Position numbers and translations under genes: made by a program
Part shown: positions 1 through 5,463 of the stretch, piece by piece
How the letters are laid out: each line of letters starts with the position of its first letter
Numbering within the stretch: position 1 is the first letter of the stretch
The notes under the pieces: model-generated
Told to the model about the DNA's origin: nothing
The model's database searches: none
What the model saw: the letters and a program-made list of their open reading frames with translations, nothing else
NCBI GenBank assembly: GCA_021776885.1
Contig: JAJFFA010000550.1
Location: forward strand, 1 to 5,463
Direction: 5' to 3'
DNA from: Planctomycetota bacterium
GTDB taxonomy: Bacteria; Planctomycetota; UBA1135; GCA-002686595
DNA: 5,463 nt

Positions 1-76
1 CAGCCTGGCCCTCGAGCCCGGCTGGCATACCGTGATCCTGGGGCGCGGGGAGGGCGAGCTGTGGGTCGAGCGCTGA
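1..76 (+). CDS. 3' end of an unidentified protein (partial)
   Basis: The frame starting at base 2 stays open for 24 codons and stops at TGA 74-76, giving the C-terminus SLALEPGWHTVILGRGEG followed by ELWVER. All but one of these codons end in G or C, as in the genes around it, which is why I take it as real coding sequence. The tail overlaps the start of the next gene by 16 nt, so the two are almost certainly co-transcribed and translationally coupled. In known enediyne cassettes the gene before unbU is often unbV, an ASPIC/UnbV-repeat protein. The 'L.PG...V..G.GE' ending is compatible with the end of such a protein, but 24 residues are too few to decide. UnbL or an unrelated protein remain possible. 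Confidence 0.75.
   Translation, partial: SLALEPGWHTVILGRGEGELWVER
47..54 (+). promoter_or_regulatory. Shine-Dalgarno site for the UnbU gene
   Basis: GGGGAGGG lies 6 nt before the GTG at 61. It is a good match to the anti-SD sequence at a suitable distance, and it sits inside the coding end of the previous gene. It decides the GTG start: the same frame is open back to the window edge, but no other good start is seen, and the next in-frame ATG (268) would remove the first membrane segment. Confidence 0.65.
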
Positions 77-1026
77 GCCCCGCGCCCCAGGGCGCCACGG
101 GCGCCACGTCCGCCCCCGCGACGGACCGCTGGCGCTCGAACACGCGCCTGGGCGGGCTGCGGCGCTTCGCTTTCGCGATCAGCGTGCTGACCGTGCTGGG
201 CCACACCTGGCTCGGCTTCGAGCAGGCCTGGTCGCATCCCCTGGCTGCCGTGGGGACGGCCTACGCCATGGAGCTCTTGCTCGAGCTGGTCGACGCCCGC
301 GCCCGGGGTCGAGCCCCCGCCTGGAGCAGCCGGGTCTCCCTGATCGACTTCCTCTTGCCCGCCCACATCTCGGGTCTGGCCGTGGCGATGCTGCTCTATT
401 CGGGCAGCGCCCTGGGTCCGGTGGTCTTCGCCAGCGCGGCGGCCATCGGCTCCAAGGCGGTGTTGCGGGCTCGCGTCGGTAGGGGCACGCGGCACGTCTT
501 CAACCCGTCGAACTTCGGCATCACCCTCTGCCTGCTCGCCTTCCCCTGGGTGGGGATCGCGCCGCCCTACATGTTCACCGAAGAGCTCGGGTCGCTCGGC
601 GACTGGGCCCTGCCCGCGCTGATCGTGGTCAGCGGCAGCACGCTCAATGGGCTGTACACGAAGCGCCTGCCCCTGATCACGGCCTGGCTGCTCGGCTTCC
701 TGGCCCAGGGCTTCCTGCGCCACCTGATCTTCGGCGCCCCCCTAGCTGCGACCTGGATGCCGATGACTGGCGTGGCCTTCCTGCTCTTCACCTTCTACAT
801 GGTGACGGACCCCGCGACGACGCCCGTCCGCCCCTGGGCCCAGGTCGCCTTCGGCCTGGCGGTCGCCGCCTGCTACGGGACACTCATGACGCTGCACGTG
901 GTCTTCGGCCTGTTCTTCGGCCTCTCGATCGTTTGCGCCGGGCGAGCGCTCTACCTATGGTTCCTGGAGCTCGCTGGGTTTGCCGACCACAGAGCGTCCA
1001 AGTCCGCGTCCGCGCCGCTTCGATAG
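61..1026 (+). CDS. unbU: UnbU-type enediyne biosynthesis membrane protein (RnfD/NqrB-related)
   Basis: This is a 321-residue polytopic membrane protein with roughly nine to ten hydrophobic segments from about residue 35 to 300, after a short Ala/Pro-rich cytoplasmic tail. Hallmarks of the UnbU family (SgcE4-like) are HVFNPSNFGI (145-154), FPWVGIAPPYMFTE (161-174), PMTGVAFLLFTFYMVTDPAT (233-252) running into TPVRP, and HVVFGLFFGLS (279-289). FNPSNFG and TDPATTP correspond to the FNPA and TDPVTSP motifs of RnfD, a subunit of the Rnf electron-transport complex, so general annotation may call it 'RnfABCDGE type complex subunit D'. No Rnf genes are seen beside it. UnbU is a conserved member of enediyne PKS cassettes; its biochemical role is not established, and transport or membrane redox have been suggested by homology only. 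The SGAT flavin-attachment motif of RnfD is absent from the membrane part. It overlaps the previous gene and lies 8 nt before the thioesterase, which supports one operon. Family assignment is confident from motif recall. Confidence 0.9.
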   Translation: MGRALSPAPQGATGATSAPATDRWRSNTRLGGLRRFAFAISVLTVLGHTWLGFEQAWSHPLAAVGTAYAMELLLELVDARARGRAPAWSSRVSLIDFLLPAHISGLAVAMLLYSGSALGPVVFASAAAIGSKAVLRARVGRGTRHVFNPSNFGITLCLLAFPWVGIAPPYMFTEELGSLGDWALPALIVVSGSTLNGLYTKRLPLITAWLLGFLAQGFLRHLIFGAPLAATWMPMTGVAFLLFTFYMVTDPATTPVRPWAQVAFGLAVAACYGTLMTLHVVFGLFFGLSIVCAGRALYLWFLELAGFADHRASKSASAPLR

Positions 1027-1034
1027 ACGACCGC

Positions 1035-1553
1035 ATGCCGCCCTACGAGTACCGCCATGCTGTGGGCTTCGCCGAGACGAGCCTGGTCGGCAACGTCTAC
1101 TTCGCAAGCTACATCGAGTGGCAGGGAACCTGCCGCGAGCGCTTCCTGTCGGAGCACGCGCGGGACTCGGTCGAGCGCCTGATGCGCCGCGAGGTGGCCT
1201 TCTTCACGCGCAACTGCTCGTGCGAGTACATCGGCGAGTGGGGCTTCACGGCCCTGGACGAGGTCCTGGTCCGGATGCGCCTCGAGCGCTTCCGCGGCGG
1301 ACGCATGACCCTGGCCTTCGAGTACGCCCACGCCGATCGCCCCGACGAGCTGGTCGCCCGCGGGACGCAGGAGGTGGCCTGCAAGGCCCTGCGCGCGGGC
1401 ACCTGGGTCGCAGCGCCCTTCCCCGCCTCCCTGGCCAGCGCCCTCCTGCCCTTCGCCGACACGGACGAGCTGCGCGAGCACCTGAACGACGTACTGGCGT
1501 TCGAGGGCGGCGAGCCACCGGCGTCGAACGAACGGCGCCCGGCCCTCGAGTGA
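1035..1553 (+). CDS. Enediyne-type acyl-ACP thioesterase (CalE7/DynE7/SgcE10 family)
   Basis: This 172-residue, single-domain hot-dog-fold thioesterase belongs to the 4-hydroxybenzoyl-CoA thioesterase superfamily. The N-terminus YEYRHAVGFAETSLVGNVYF (4-23) followed by SYIEWQGTCRERFL (25-38) is the diagnostic region of enediyne thioesterases. These release the ACP-tethered polyene or beta-keto product of the iterative enediyne synthase. The family lacks the usual acidic catalytic residue and relies on a conserved Asn and Arg; here N20 in GNVY and R34/R36 in CRER are the candidates. Later family features are CEYIGEWGFTALDEVLVRMRLE (63-84) and LVARGTQEVAC (106-116). I chose ATG 1035 because YEYRH begins right after it, as in relatives; the frame is open back to 933 but that part overlaps UnbU. 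No clear Shine-Dalgarno is seen, so translation is probably coupled to the UnbU stop 8 nt upstream. About 20 residues after 150 (FEGGEPPASNERRPALE) form a polar tail beyond the usual fold. It is likely cytosolic. Confidence 0.9.
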   Translation: MPPYEYRHAVGFAETSLVGNVYFASYIEWQGTCRERFLSEHARDSVERLMRREVAFFTRNCSCEYIGEWGFTALDEVLVRMRLERFRGGRMTLAFEYAHADRPDELVARGTQEVACKALRAGTWVAAPFPASLASALLPFADTDELREHLNDVLAFEGGEPPASNERRPALE

Positions 1554-1564
1554 GGACCGGGCGC
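1535..1564. terminator. Strong hairpin over the thioesterase stop codon, likely two-way terminator
   Basis: GCGCCCGG (1535-1542) pairs perfectly with CCGGGCGC (1557-1564). Inside it, after one C/A mismatch, CCTC (1544-1547) pairs with GAGG (1552-1555) around a GAGT loop. That makes 12 paired bases with a single mismatch. It sits where two genes converge and includes the TGA stop at 1551-1553. No T-tract follows on either strand, so intrinsic termination is inferred from position and stability rather than from a classic signature. Confidence 0.5.
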
Positions 1565-1582
1565 GAGGGGGCTCAGCCTGGA

Positions 1583-1597
1583 GGCCCCGCAGGGGCC
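1583..1597. terminator. Second convergent-junction hairpin
   Basis: GGCCCC (1583-1588) and GGGGCC (1592-1597) form a perfect 6-bp stem with a GCA loop, midway between the thioesterase stop and the stop of the minus-strand gene at 1605. Being symmetric, it could serve either strand. No T-tract is present, and short G+C palindromes arise easily at this base composition, so the call is tentative. Confidence 0.4.
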
Positions 1598-1604
1598 GCC
1601 GCGT

Positions 1605-4103
1605 TCACGGGCAGAAGGTGACCGAGAGGCCGTCCGAGAGGTTGAAGCCGTTGCCCAGGGGGCCCATCGGGTCGCGGAACCAGAACTGGAAGTTCCAGGT
1701 GCTGTTCGCGCTGATCTGGCTGTTGCCGGCGTTGGCCGGGGGCAGGCTGAAGTCGACCTGGCGCGCGGCGCCGCCCAGGGCGTCGGTCTGGATCAGGGGG
1801 TTGAGCCGGAAGGTCGAGCCGCCGACGCAGCGGAAGCCGTCGCCGAAGGGCGTCTGCACCTGGTTCGGACCGTAGAAGAAGATGCCGGTCTTGTTGGCCG
1901 GGGCGTCCGAGACTTCGAGGCTGAAGGCGTTGACCGCGATCGAGCGGCTGCCCGACTGGGACATGGACGCCGTCTGGCCGCCGGAGTGCAGGCCACCCGT
2001 GCAGTAGTTCTGGGCGCTGCCCGTGCAGCCCGTGGGGAACTCGAGCTCGGCGATGTACGTGCCCCATTGGTTGTTGACCCGGGCGTACTCCTGGATGGTC
2101 CAGATCGACAGGTCGTTGTCCGGATCGACGGAGGAGACGCTGTAGTCACCCCAGCGGTTCGTGCCGCTCTGGGTCGAGTTGTAGGGACCCGCGCCGTCCT
2201 TGTAGGAGACGGGGACGGCCATGTGGTTCAGCTGATCCGTCGCCAGACGTCCGGTGTAGTACGCGCCGGCGTACATGTTCGCACTCGAGGCCGTGAAGCC
2301 CAGGACGGCGTCGCCGTTGGCGTTCACGCTGATACCGGGGAAGAAGTAGAAGAGCTCGTCATCCTTGACCGTGCCGACCTGGGTGGCCGTCACCGTGGCC
2401 GTGTCGAGCTCGTACCAGCGACAGGCGGCACGCATGCCCTTGGCGATCGTGTGCCCGGTCCAGACCGAACCGTTGCGGTAGACGGCGTTCATCAGGCGCG
2501 TACCCACGGTGGACAGGTTGACCGTACTGCCCAGGGCCGGAGCCGAGGGCGGGTCGCTGCCCAGGGGCACGACCACGGTGCCGAGCTCGGTCAGGGTCGG
2601 GGCGGCGAGGGGCGGGTTGATGACGCGCAGGCGCAGGCCGGTGGAGCTGCGACGCGAGACGGCGTAGCAGCCGGCGGGGGTGCCGTAGGTCACGCAGGGC
2701 TGGATCGCGCCCTCCCAGGGCAGCTCGCGCCAGGCCGACACGGTGCCCAGGGCCGGCGGGTTGCCGAGCAGGGGCGCCTTGTCGATGGCGAAGAGGCTCA
2801 TGCGGTTGCTGCCGCCGACCATGTAGCCCGCCAGGTAGATGCCGTTGGAGTCGAGGCCCATCAGCGGGTAGTCGCACCAGCGACCCGAGTCGCTGCCACC
2901 GTCCATGGCGACGAAGGTCTTGAACCACTGGCCCGTGGCGTCGTCCGTCAGGGAGTAGGCCAGGAAGCAGCCGGCGGGCGAGCCGCTGGTGAAGTTCGAC
3001 GCGATCACGACCCAGCGACCCTCGAAGTGGTCGTAGGAGACGCGCGGGTCACCGGCGCTGCCGCCGGTGCTGAAGAACGACTGCAGCGAGATGTTCACCA
3101 GGCGCACGCCGGTGGCCTTGTCGTAGACCGACATGTGCTGGTTGACCACCGAGACGAAGTGCGCGGAGCCGGCCGCACCGTGGGTGTCCGGGGGCAGCCA
3201 GCCAGCGCCGTTGTCGGCGATGCGCGGACCGACGAAGCTGGTGCCGACGCTAGGCAGGGTGCCGTTGCCGCCCAGGAGCGTCTCGCCACCGGTCTCGTCG
3301 TCGTCGGCAGCGTCCGGGTTGCCGGGGGGGGAGAGGGGCGCACGCACGATGGCGTAGCTGTCCTGCTCGAAGTCGCCGCTGCCCTCTTCCCAGGCGATTC
3401 CGCCGTAGTCCGACCCGCTCAGCGGCTCCTGCCAGCCGAGGTCGTCGAAGGTCAGCACGACGCGCTCGCCCGCGCGCTCGAAGGTCAGGTCGTCGAGGGC
3501 ATAGAAGCCGGCACCCAGGTGCACGGCCCGCGCCTGGAACTCGACCCGGTCCACGCCCTCGAGGTCGATCGGGAACCACGCGTAGTCGGCGCCGATCTCC
3601 TCGAACAGCGGCGTGCGCGCCACCTCGACGCCATCACGGAAGCCGACCACGACCAGGCCGCTGGTCCAGACGGGCTGCTCGGCCTGGCCCGCGACCCACA
3701 CGCCGACCAGGTCGACGGGTGCACCGAAGGCGAGGCCCATGTTCGTGTCGCCCCACTTGTTGGTGGCGTAGTGCTCGCCCGACAGGGCGCGGCGCGTGCT
3801 CTTGCGCGACGGCACGGTCCAGGTGCCGCGGGCGCCGTTGCGCATGCGGTGCACGTAGCCCTCGGGCTCCTTCTCGCGGGTCGCCTCGCGCTCGATCGCG
3901 GCCTGCATCGACTCGACGTAGCTCGGGCCGTGGCGCGCGGGGTCGGTGGCCTCACCCGGGGTCGACGTCCCTACCGGGGGGTCGAGGGCCTCGACCTCGG
4001 AGCTATCGCTGGGGGGAACCAGGGGGGCGTGGACGACACCCACGTCCCCGTCCTGGGCGGACAGGAGGGATAGGGAGAGCAGTGCTGTGAGGGGGATACG
4101 CAT
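1605..4103 (-). CDS. Large secreted protein of unknown function with Planctomycetota-type C-terminal domain
   Basis: This 832-residue protein begins with a short Sec signal peptide (1-16). A linker rich in Pro, Ser and Glu follows (about 20-80). Residues about 105-220 look like a jelly-roll or lectin-like module: the pattern VDLVGVWVAG ... GVDRVEFQARA ... FYALDDLTFE resembles modules common in bacterial extracellular proteins. An acidic linker (264-273) leads to a propeller-like central region (about 290-690), with PPDTHGAAGSAHFVSVVNQH (304-323), SVYDKATG (325-332), DPRVSYDHFEGRWVV (352-366) and RWGDYSVSSVDPDNDLSIWT (650-669). Residues about 691-832 are a separate Cys-rich domain. I recognise no catalytic residues; an adhesin-like, carbohydrate-binding or surface role is a guess. 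It is convergent with the thioesterase gene and downstream of the MocR gene on the same strand. The ATG at 4103 has no clear Shine-Dalgarno, but it directly precedes the signal peptide. Confidence 0.9.
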   Translation of the reverse strand: MRIPLTALLSLSLLSAQDGDVGVVHAPLVPPSDSSEVEALDPPVGTSTPGEATDPARHGPSYVESMQAAIEREATREKEPEGYVHRMRNGARGTWTVPSRKSTRRALSGEHYATNKWGDTNMGLAFGAPVDLVGVWVAGQAEQPVWTSGLVVVGFRDGVEVARTPLFEEIGADYAWFPIDLEGVDRVEFQARAVHLGAGFYALDDLTFERAGERVVLTFDDLGWQEPLSGSDYGGIAWEEGSGDFEQDSYAIVRAPLSPPGNPDAADDDETGGETLLGGNGTLPSVGTSFVGPRIADNGAGWLPPDTHGAAGSAHFVSVVNQHMSVYDKATGVRLVNISLQSFFSTGGSAGDPRVSYDHFEGRWVVIASNFTSGSPAGCFLAYSLTDDATGQWFKTFVAMDGGSDSGRWCDYPLMGLDSNGIYLAGYMVGGSNRMSLFAIDKAPLLGNPPALGTVSAWRELPWEGAIQPCVTYGTPAGCYAVSRRSSTGLRLRVINPPLAAPTLTELGTVVVPLGSDPPSAPALGSTVNLSTVGTRLMNAVYRNGSVWTGHTIAKGMRAACRWYELDTATVTATQVGTVKDDELFYFFPGISVNANGDAVLGFTASSANMYAGAYYTGRLATDQLNHMAVPVSYKDGAGPYNSTQSGTNRWGDYSVSSVDPDNDLSIWTIQEYARVNNQWGTYIAELEFPTGCTGSAQNYCTGGLHSGGQTASMSQSGSRSIAVNAFSLEVSDAPANKTGIFFYGPNQVQTPFGDGFRCVGGSTFRLNPLIQTDALGGAARQVDFSLPPANAGNSQISANSTWNFQFWFRDPMGPLGNGFNLSDGLSVTFCP
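1608..2033 (-). other. Cys-rich C-terminal domain typical of secreted Planctomycetota proteins
   Basis: Residues 691-832 begin TGCTGSAQNYCTGG and contain SGSRSIAVNAFSLEV (717-731), GIFFYGPNQVQTPFGDGFRC (740-759) and WNFQFWFRDP (803-812), ending in GFNLSDGLSVTFCP. Four Cys (693, 701, 759, 831) could form two disulfides. I recall similar tails at the ends of many otherwise unrelated secreted proteins in marine Planctomycetota, which suggests a shared job such as surface retention or sorting. That function is inference; the similarity is from memory, not from a search. Confidence 0.6.
3324..3331. repeat. Run of eight G (C8 on the coding strand)
   Basis: The tract encodes part of SPPG (residues 258-261) in the linker before the central region of the large secreted protein. 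It is in frame here. A run of this length can slip in replication or be miscounted in sequencing; because the frame is intact on both sides I see no sign of either. Confidence 0.8.
4056..4103 (-). other. Predicted Sec signal peptide of the large secreted protein
   Basis: Residues 1-16, MRIPLTALLSLSLLSA, have one basic residue, a Leu-rich hydrophobic core and small residues before a likely cut after LSA, leaving QDGDV at the mature N-terminus. There is no lipobox Cys and no twin-arginine motif, so export by the general Sec route is expected. Confidence 0.75.
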
Positions 4104-4165
4104 GGATTTCGGGGGCTGAGAGCGGAAGGGGAACCCTCATCACTCTACCCCACGACCCCCATTGG

Positions 4166-4198
4166 CGGGCCTGGCCGACGCCTGGCTCGGGCCTGGCC
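4166..4198. repeat. Three tandem 11-bp repeats between the MocR gene and the secreted-protein gene
   Basis: CGGGCCTGGCC (4166-4176), GACGCCTGGCT (4177-4187) and CGGGCCTGGCC (4188-4198) follow each other without gaps. The outer two are identical and the middle one keeps the core GCCTGGC. An 11-bp period puts the cores on the same face of the helix, as for a multi-copy protein-binding site. They lie 63-95 nt upstream of the secreted-protein start and just after the MocR stop, so they could be an operator for the secreted-protein gene or part of a transcript-end structure. No convincing -35/-10 promoter is seen in the gap 4104-4204. Confidence 0.5.
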
Positions 4199-4204
4199 CC
4201 GGCC

Positions 4205-5463
4205 CTAGCCCGACCTCAGCAGGCGCGCCAGGCGCCGGGCTCCGTCCGCGAGCTCCTCCGGGGTGGAGCCGGTGTAGCCCAGCACCAGGCCCCGCCGCAG
4301 GGGCGGACCGAGGTAGTAGCCCGAGAGGGGCGGGGCGTCGATGCCCACGCCCCGGGCCGCCTGGGACAGGGCCACGTCGTCGACGTCCGCATCCAGCTCG
4401 AGCACCAGGTGCATCCCCGTCACCGCCCGCTCCAGGCGCACCTCGCCGCCGCTCGCCTCCAGCAGGCTCTCGCGCAGGACCCGCTGGCGCTCCTCGTAGG
4501 CCAGGCGCATGCGGCGCAGGTGGGCGGCGAAGTGTCCGTGGCGCAGGAAGTCGTGCACCACCGCCTGGGTGAAGTTCGGGCTGTGGCCGTCGACCTGGCG
4601 CCGCGCGGCGACCAGGGCCGGCATCAGGGCCCGCGGGGCGACCAGGTAGGCGAGGCGTAGCCCGGGGAAGAGCACCTTGGTGAACGTCCCGACGTAGATC
4701 ACGTGCCCGGTGTCATCCAGCCCCTGCAGGGCGGGGATGGGGCGGCCGCGGTAGCGGTACTCGCTGTCGTAGTCGTCCTCGACCACGAAGCCGCCGCTCT
4801 CCCGCGCCCAGGCCAGGAGCTCGAGCCGCCGCTCGAGGGGCATGGCCATCCCCAGGGGGTATTGATGGGAAGGCGTGACATGCACGACCCGCGCGCCCTC
4901 GGCCAGGGCCCGCCCGCGGGCGACCTGCAGCCCCGCGGCGTCCACCGGCACGGGGACCAGGCGCGCCCCCGCCCCCGCCAGGGCGGCGCGCGCCCCCAGA
5001 TACCCTGGTTCCTCGACCCAGGCGGCGTCGCCGGGGTCGAGCACCACCCGCGCCACGAGATCGAGCGCCTGCTGCGACGCCGACAGGATCAGCACGTCGT
5101 CCGCCTGCGCCCGCACCCCGCGCGCGGTGGCCAGGTACTCGGCGATGGCCTCGCGCAGGGGGAGCGCGCCCTGGGGGTCGCCGAAGCCGAAGAGCGCGGG
5201 ATCCGCACTCTCCGCGCGGCGCGCCACGAGCTTCTTCCACAGCGGCCAGGGGAACAGGTCGAGGGCGCTCAGCCCCGGGGCGAAGAGCGCTGGCTCGAGG
5301 GGGTCGCGGCCCAGGGACATGGCGGCGATGCGCTCCCCGCGCCGCGAGAGGCGCGGCGGGAGGGCGTCGGCGGCGGGCTCCGGCCGGGTCGCGTCGAGGT
5401 GCTTGCCGGCCAGCTCGAGGTAGCGCTCGGGCAGTCGCCGCGCGACGAAGCTGACCGCGCCCA
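4205..5463 (-). CDS. MocR/PdxR-type GntR-family regulator with aminotransferase-like domain (5' end cut by window edge)
   Basis: The frame is open to the window edge, so the real start lies outside; 418 C-terminal residues are visible out of perhaps 460-500. The first visible residues, GAVSFVARRLPE, match the end of the winged-helix GntR domain (usually GSGTFVA..LP); most of the DNA-binding domain is therefore missing. A polar linker (about residues 20-47) leads into a fold-type I PLP domain. MocR hallmarks are LILSASQQALDLVARVVLDP (77-96 counted from Met 5320), VEEPGYLGAR (102-111), EDDYDSEYRYRGRPIPALQG (181-200) and GTFTKVLFPGLRLAYLV (211-227). K215 (codon 4676-4678) is the expected PLP-binding lysine. 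Such proteins use the PLP domain as an effector sensor, for vitamin B6 or amino-compound pathways, rather than mainly as an enzyme. ATG 5320 would give only a domain without the DNA-binding part and is probably not the true start. MocR genes often face their target divergently, so the target is more likely to the right of this window than the gene to its left. Confidence 0.9.
   Translation of the reverse strand, partial: GAVSFVARRLPERYLELAGKHLDATRPEPAADALPPRLSRRGERIAAMSLGRDPLEPALFAPGLSALDLFPWPLWKKLVARRAESADPALFGFGDPQGALPLREAIAEYLATARGVRAQADDVLILSASQQALDLVARVVLDPGDAAWVEEPGYLGARAALAGAGARLVPVPVDAAGLQVARGRALAEGARVVHVTPSHQYPLGMAMPLERRLELLAWARESGGFVVEDDYDSEYRYRGRPIPALQGLDDTGHVIYVGTFTKVLFPGLRLAYLVAPRALMPALVAARRQVDGHSPNFTQAVVHDFLRHGHFAAHLRRMRLAYEERQRVLRESLLEASGGEVRLERAVTGMHLVLELDADVDDVALSQAARGVGIDAPPLSGYYLGPPLRRGLVLGYTGSTPEELADGARRLARLLRSG

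Noticed and set aside
933..1034. Longer start for the thioesterase
   Set aside because: The added 34 residues overlap the UnbU coding end and have no family similarity; relatives begin just before YEYRH, matching ATG 1035.
980..1621. Open frames overlapping the thioesterase on both strands
   Set aside because: Arg/Pro/Ala-rich shadow translations with no motifs; the thioesterase frame is clearly the real one.
1986..4073. A 695-codon plus-strand open frame opposite the large secreted protein
   Set aside because: It is Val/Gly/Arg/His-rich with no recognisable motif, as expected for the antisense of a gene with G/C at third positions. The minus-strand frame has a signal peptide and known motifs.
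4104..4204. Sigma-70 promoter for the secreted-protein gene
   Set aside because: The best -10-like hexamer on the minus strand, TAGAGT, matches four of six bases and has no -35 box at the right distance.
4189..4205. GGGCC...GGCCC stem at the MocR stop as a terminator
   Set aside because: Only five base pairs, no T-tract on the transcribed strand, and it overlaps the third 11-bp repeat; short G+C palindromes are expected here by chance.
4875..5423. Plus-strand open frame opposite the MocR gene
   Set aside because: Low-complexity Ala/Arg/Ser translation with no motif, and the opposite strand encodes an unmistakable MocR aminotransferase domain.
1..5463. Mobile elements, tRNA/rRNA genes or CRISPR arrays
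   Set aside because: No transposase motifs, terminal inverted repeats, spaced identical repeats of CRISPR length or tRNA-like cloverleaf sequence were seen, and almost all of the window is accounted for by genes.

Overview
The window is very GC-rich, with nearly every third codon position G or C. It reads as part of a bacterial chromosome with tightly packed genes. The best lineage clue is the large secreted protein on the minus strand. Its Cys-rich C-terminal domain, ending in a 'FQFWFRDP...GFN.SDGL.VTFCP' pattern, is one I associate with secreted proteins of marine Planctomycetota. That assignment rests on remembered family patterns, not on a search.

Left part (1-1553, plus strand): a compact run of three genes. 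It contains the last 24 codons of an unidentified protein, then an UnbU-type integral membrane protein that overlaps it by 16 nt, then, 8 nt further on, a hot-dog thioesterase of the enediyne type (CalE7/DynE7/SgcE10 family). UnbU and this thioesterase are two of the five parts of the conserved enediyne polyketide 'warhead cassette' (UnbV, UnbU, UnbL, PKSE, thioesterase). The window therefore appears to catch the 3' end of an enediyne-like iterative polyketide operon whose synthase should lie to the left. The thioesterase would release the polyene made by such a synthase. The role of UnbU is not established.

Middle (1535-1607): the operon meets a minus-strand gene head-on. The junction holds two strong G+C hairpins, one spanning the thioesterase stop codon, and these probably act as a two-way terminator.

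Right part (1605-5463, minus strand): an 832-residue secreted protein of unknown function has a signal peptide, a jelly-roll/lectin-like N-terminal module, a propeller-like central region and the Planctomycetota-type C-terminal domain. About 100 nt upstream of it lies a MocR/PdxR-type transcription regulator (a GntR-family DNA-binding domain fused to an aminotransferase-like domain), cut by the right window edge. The 101-nt gap between them carries three 11-bp repeats in register with the DNA helix. Nothing here ties these two genes functionally to the polyketide genes. I see no RNA genes, mobile elements or CRISPR arrays.
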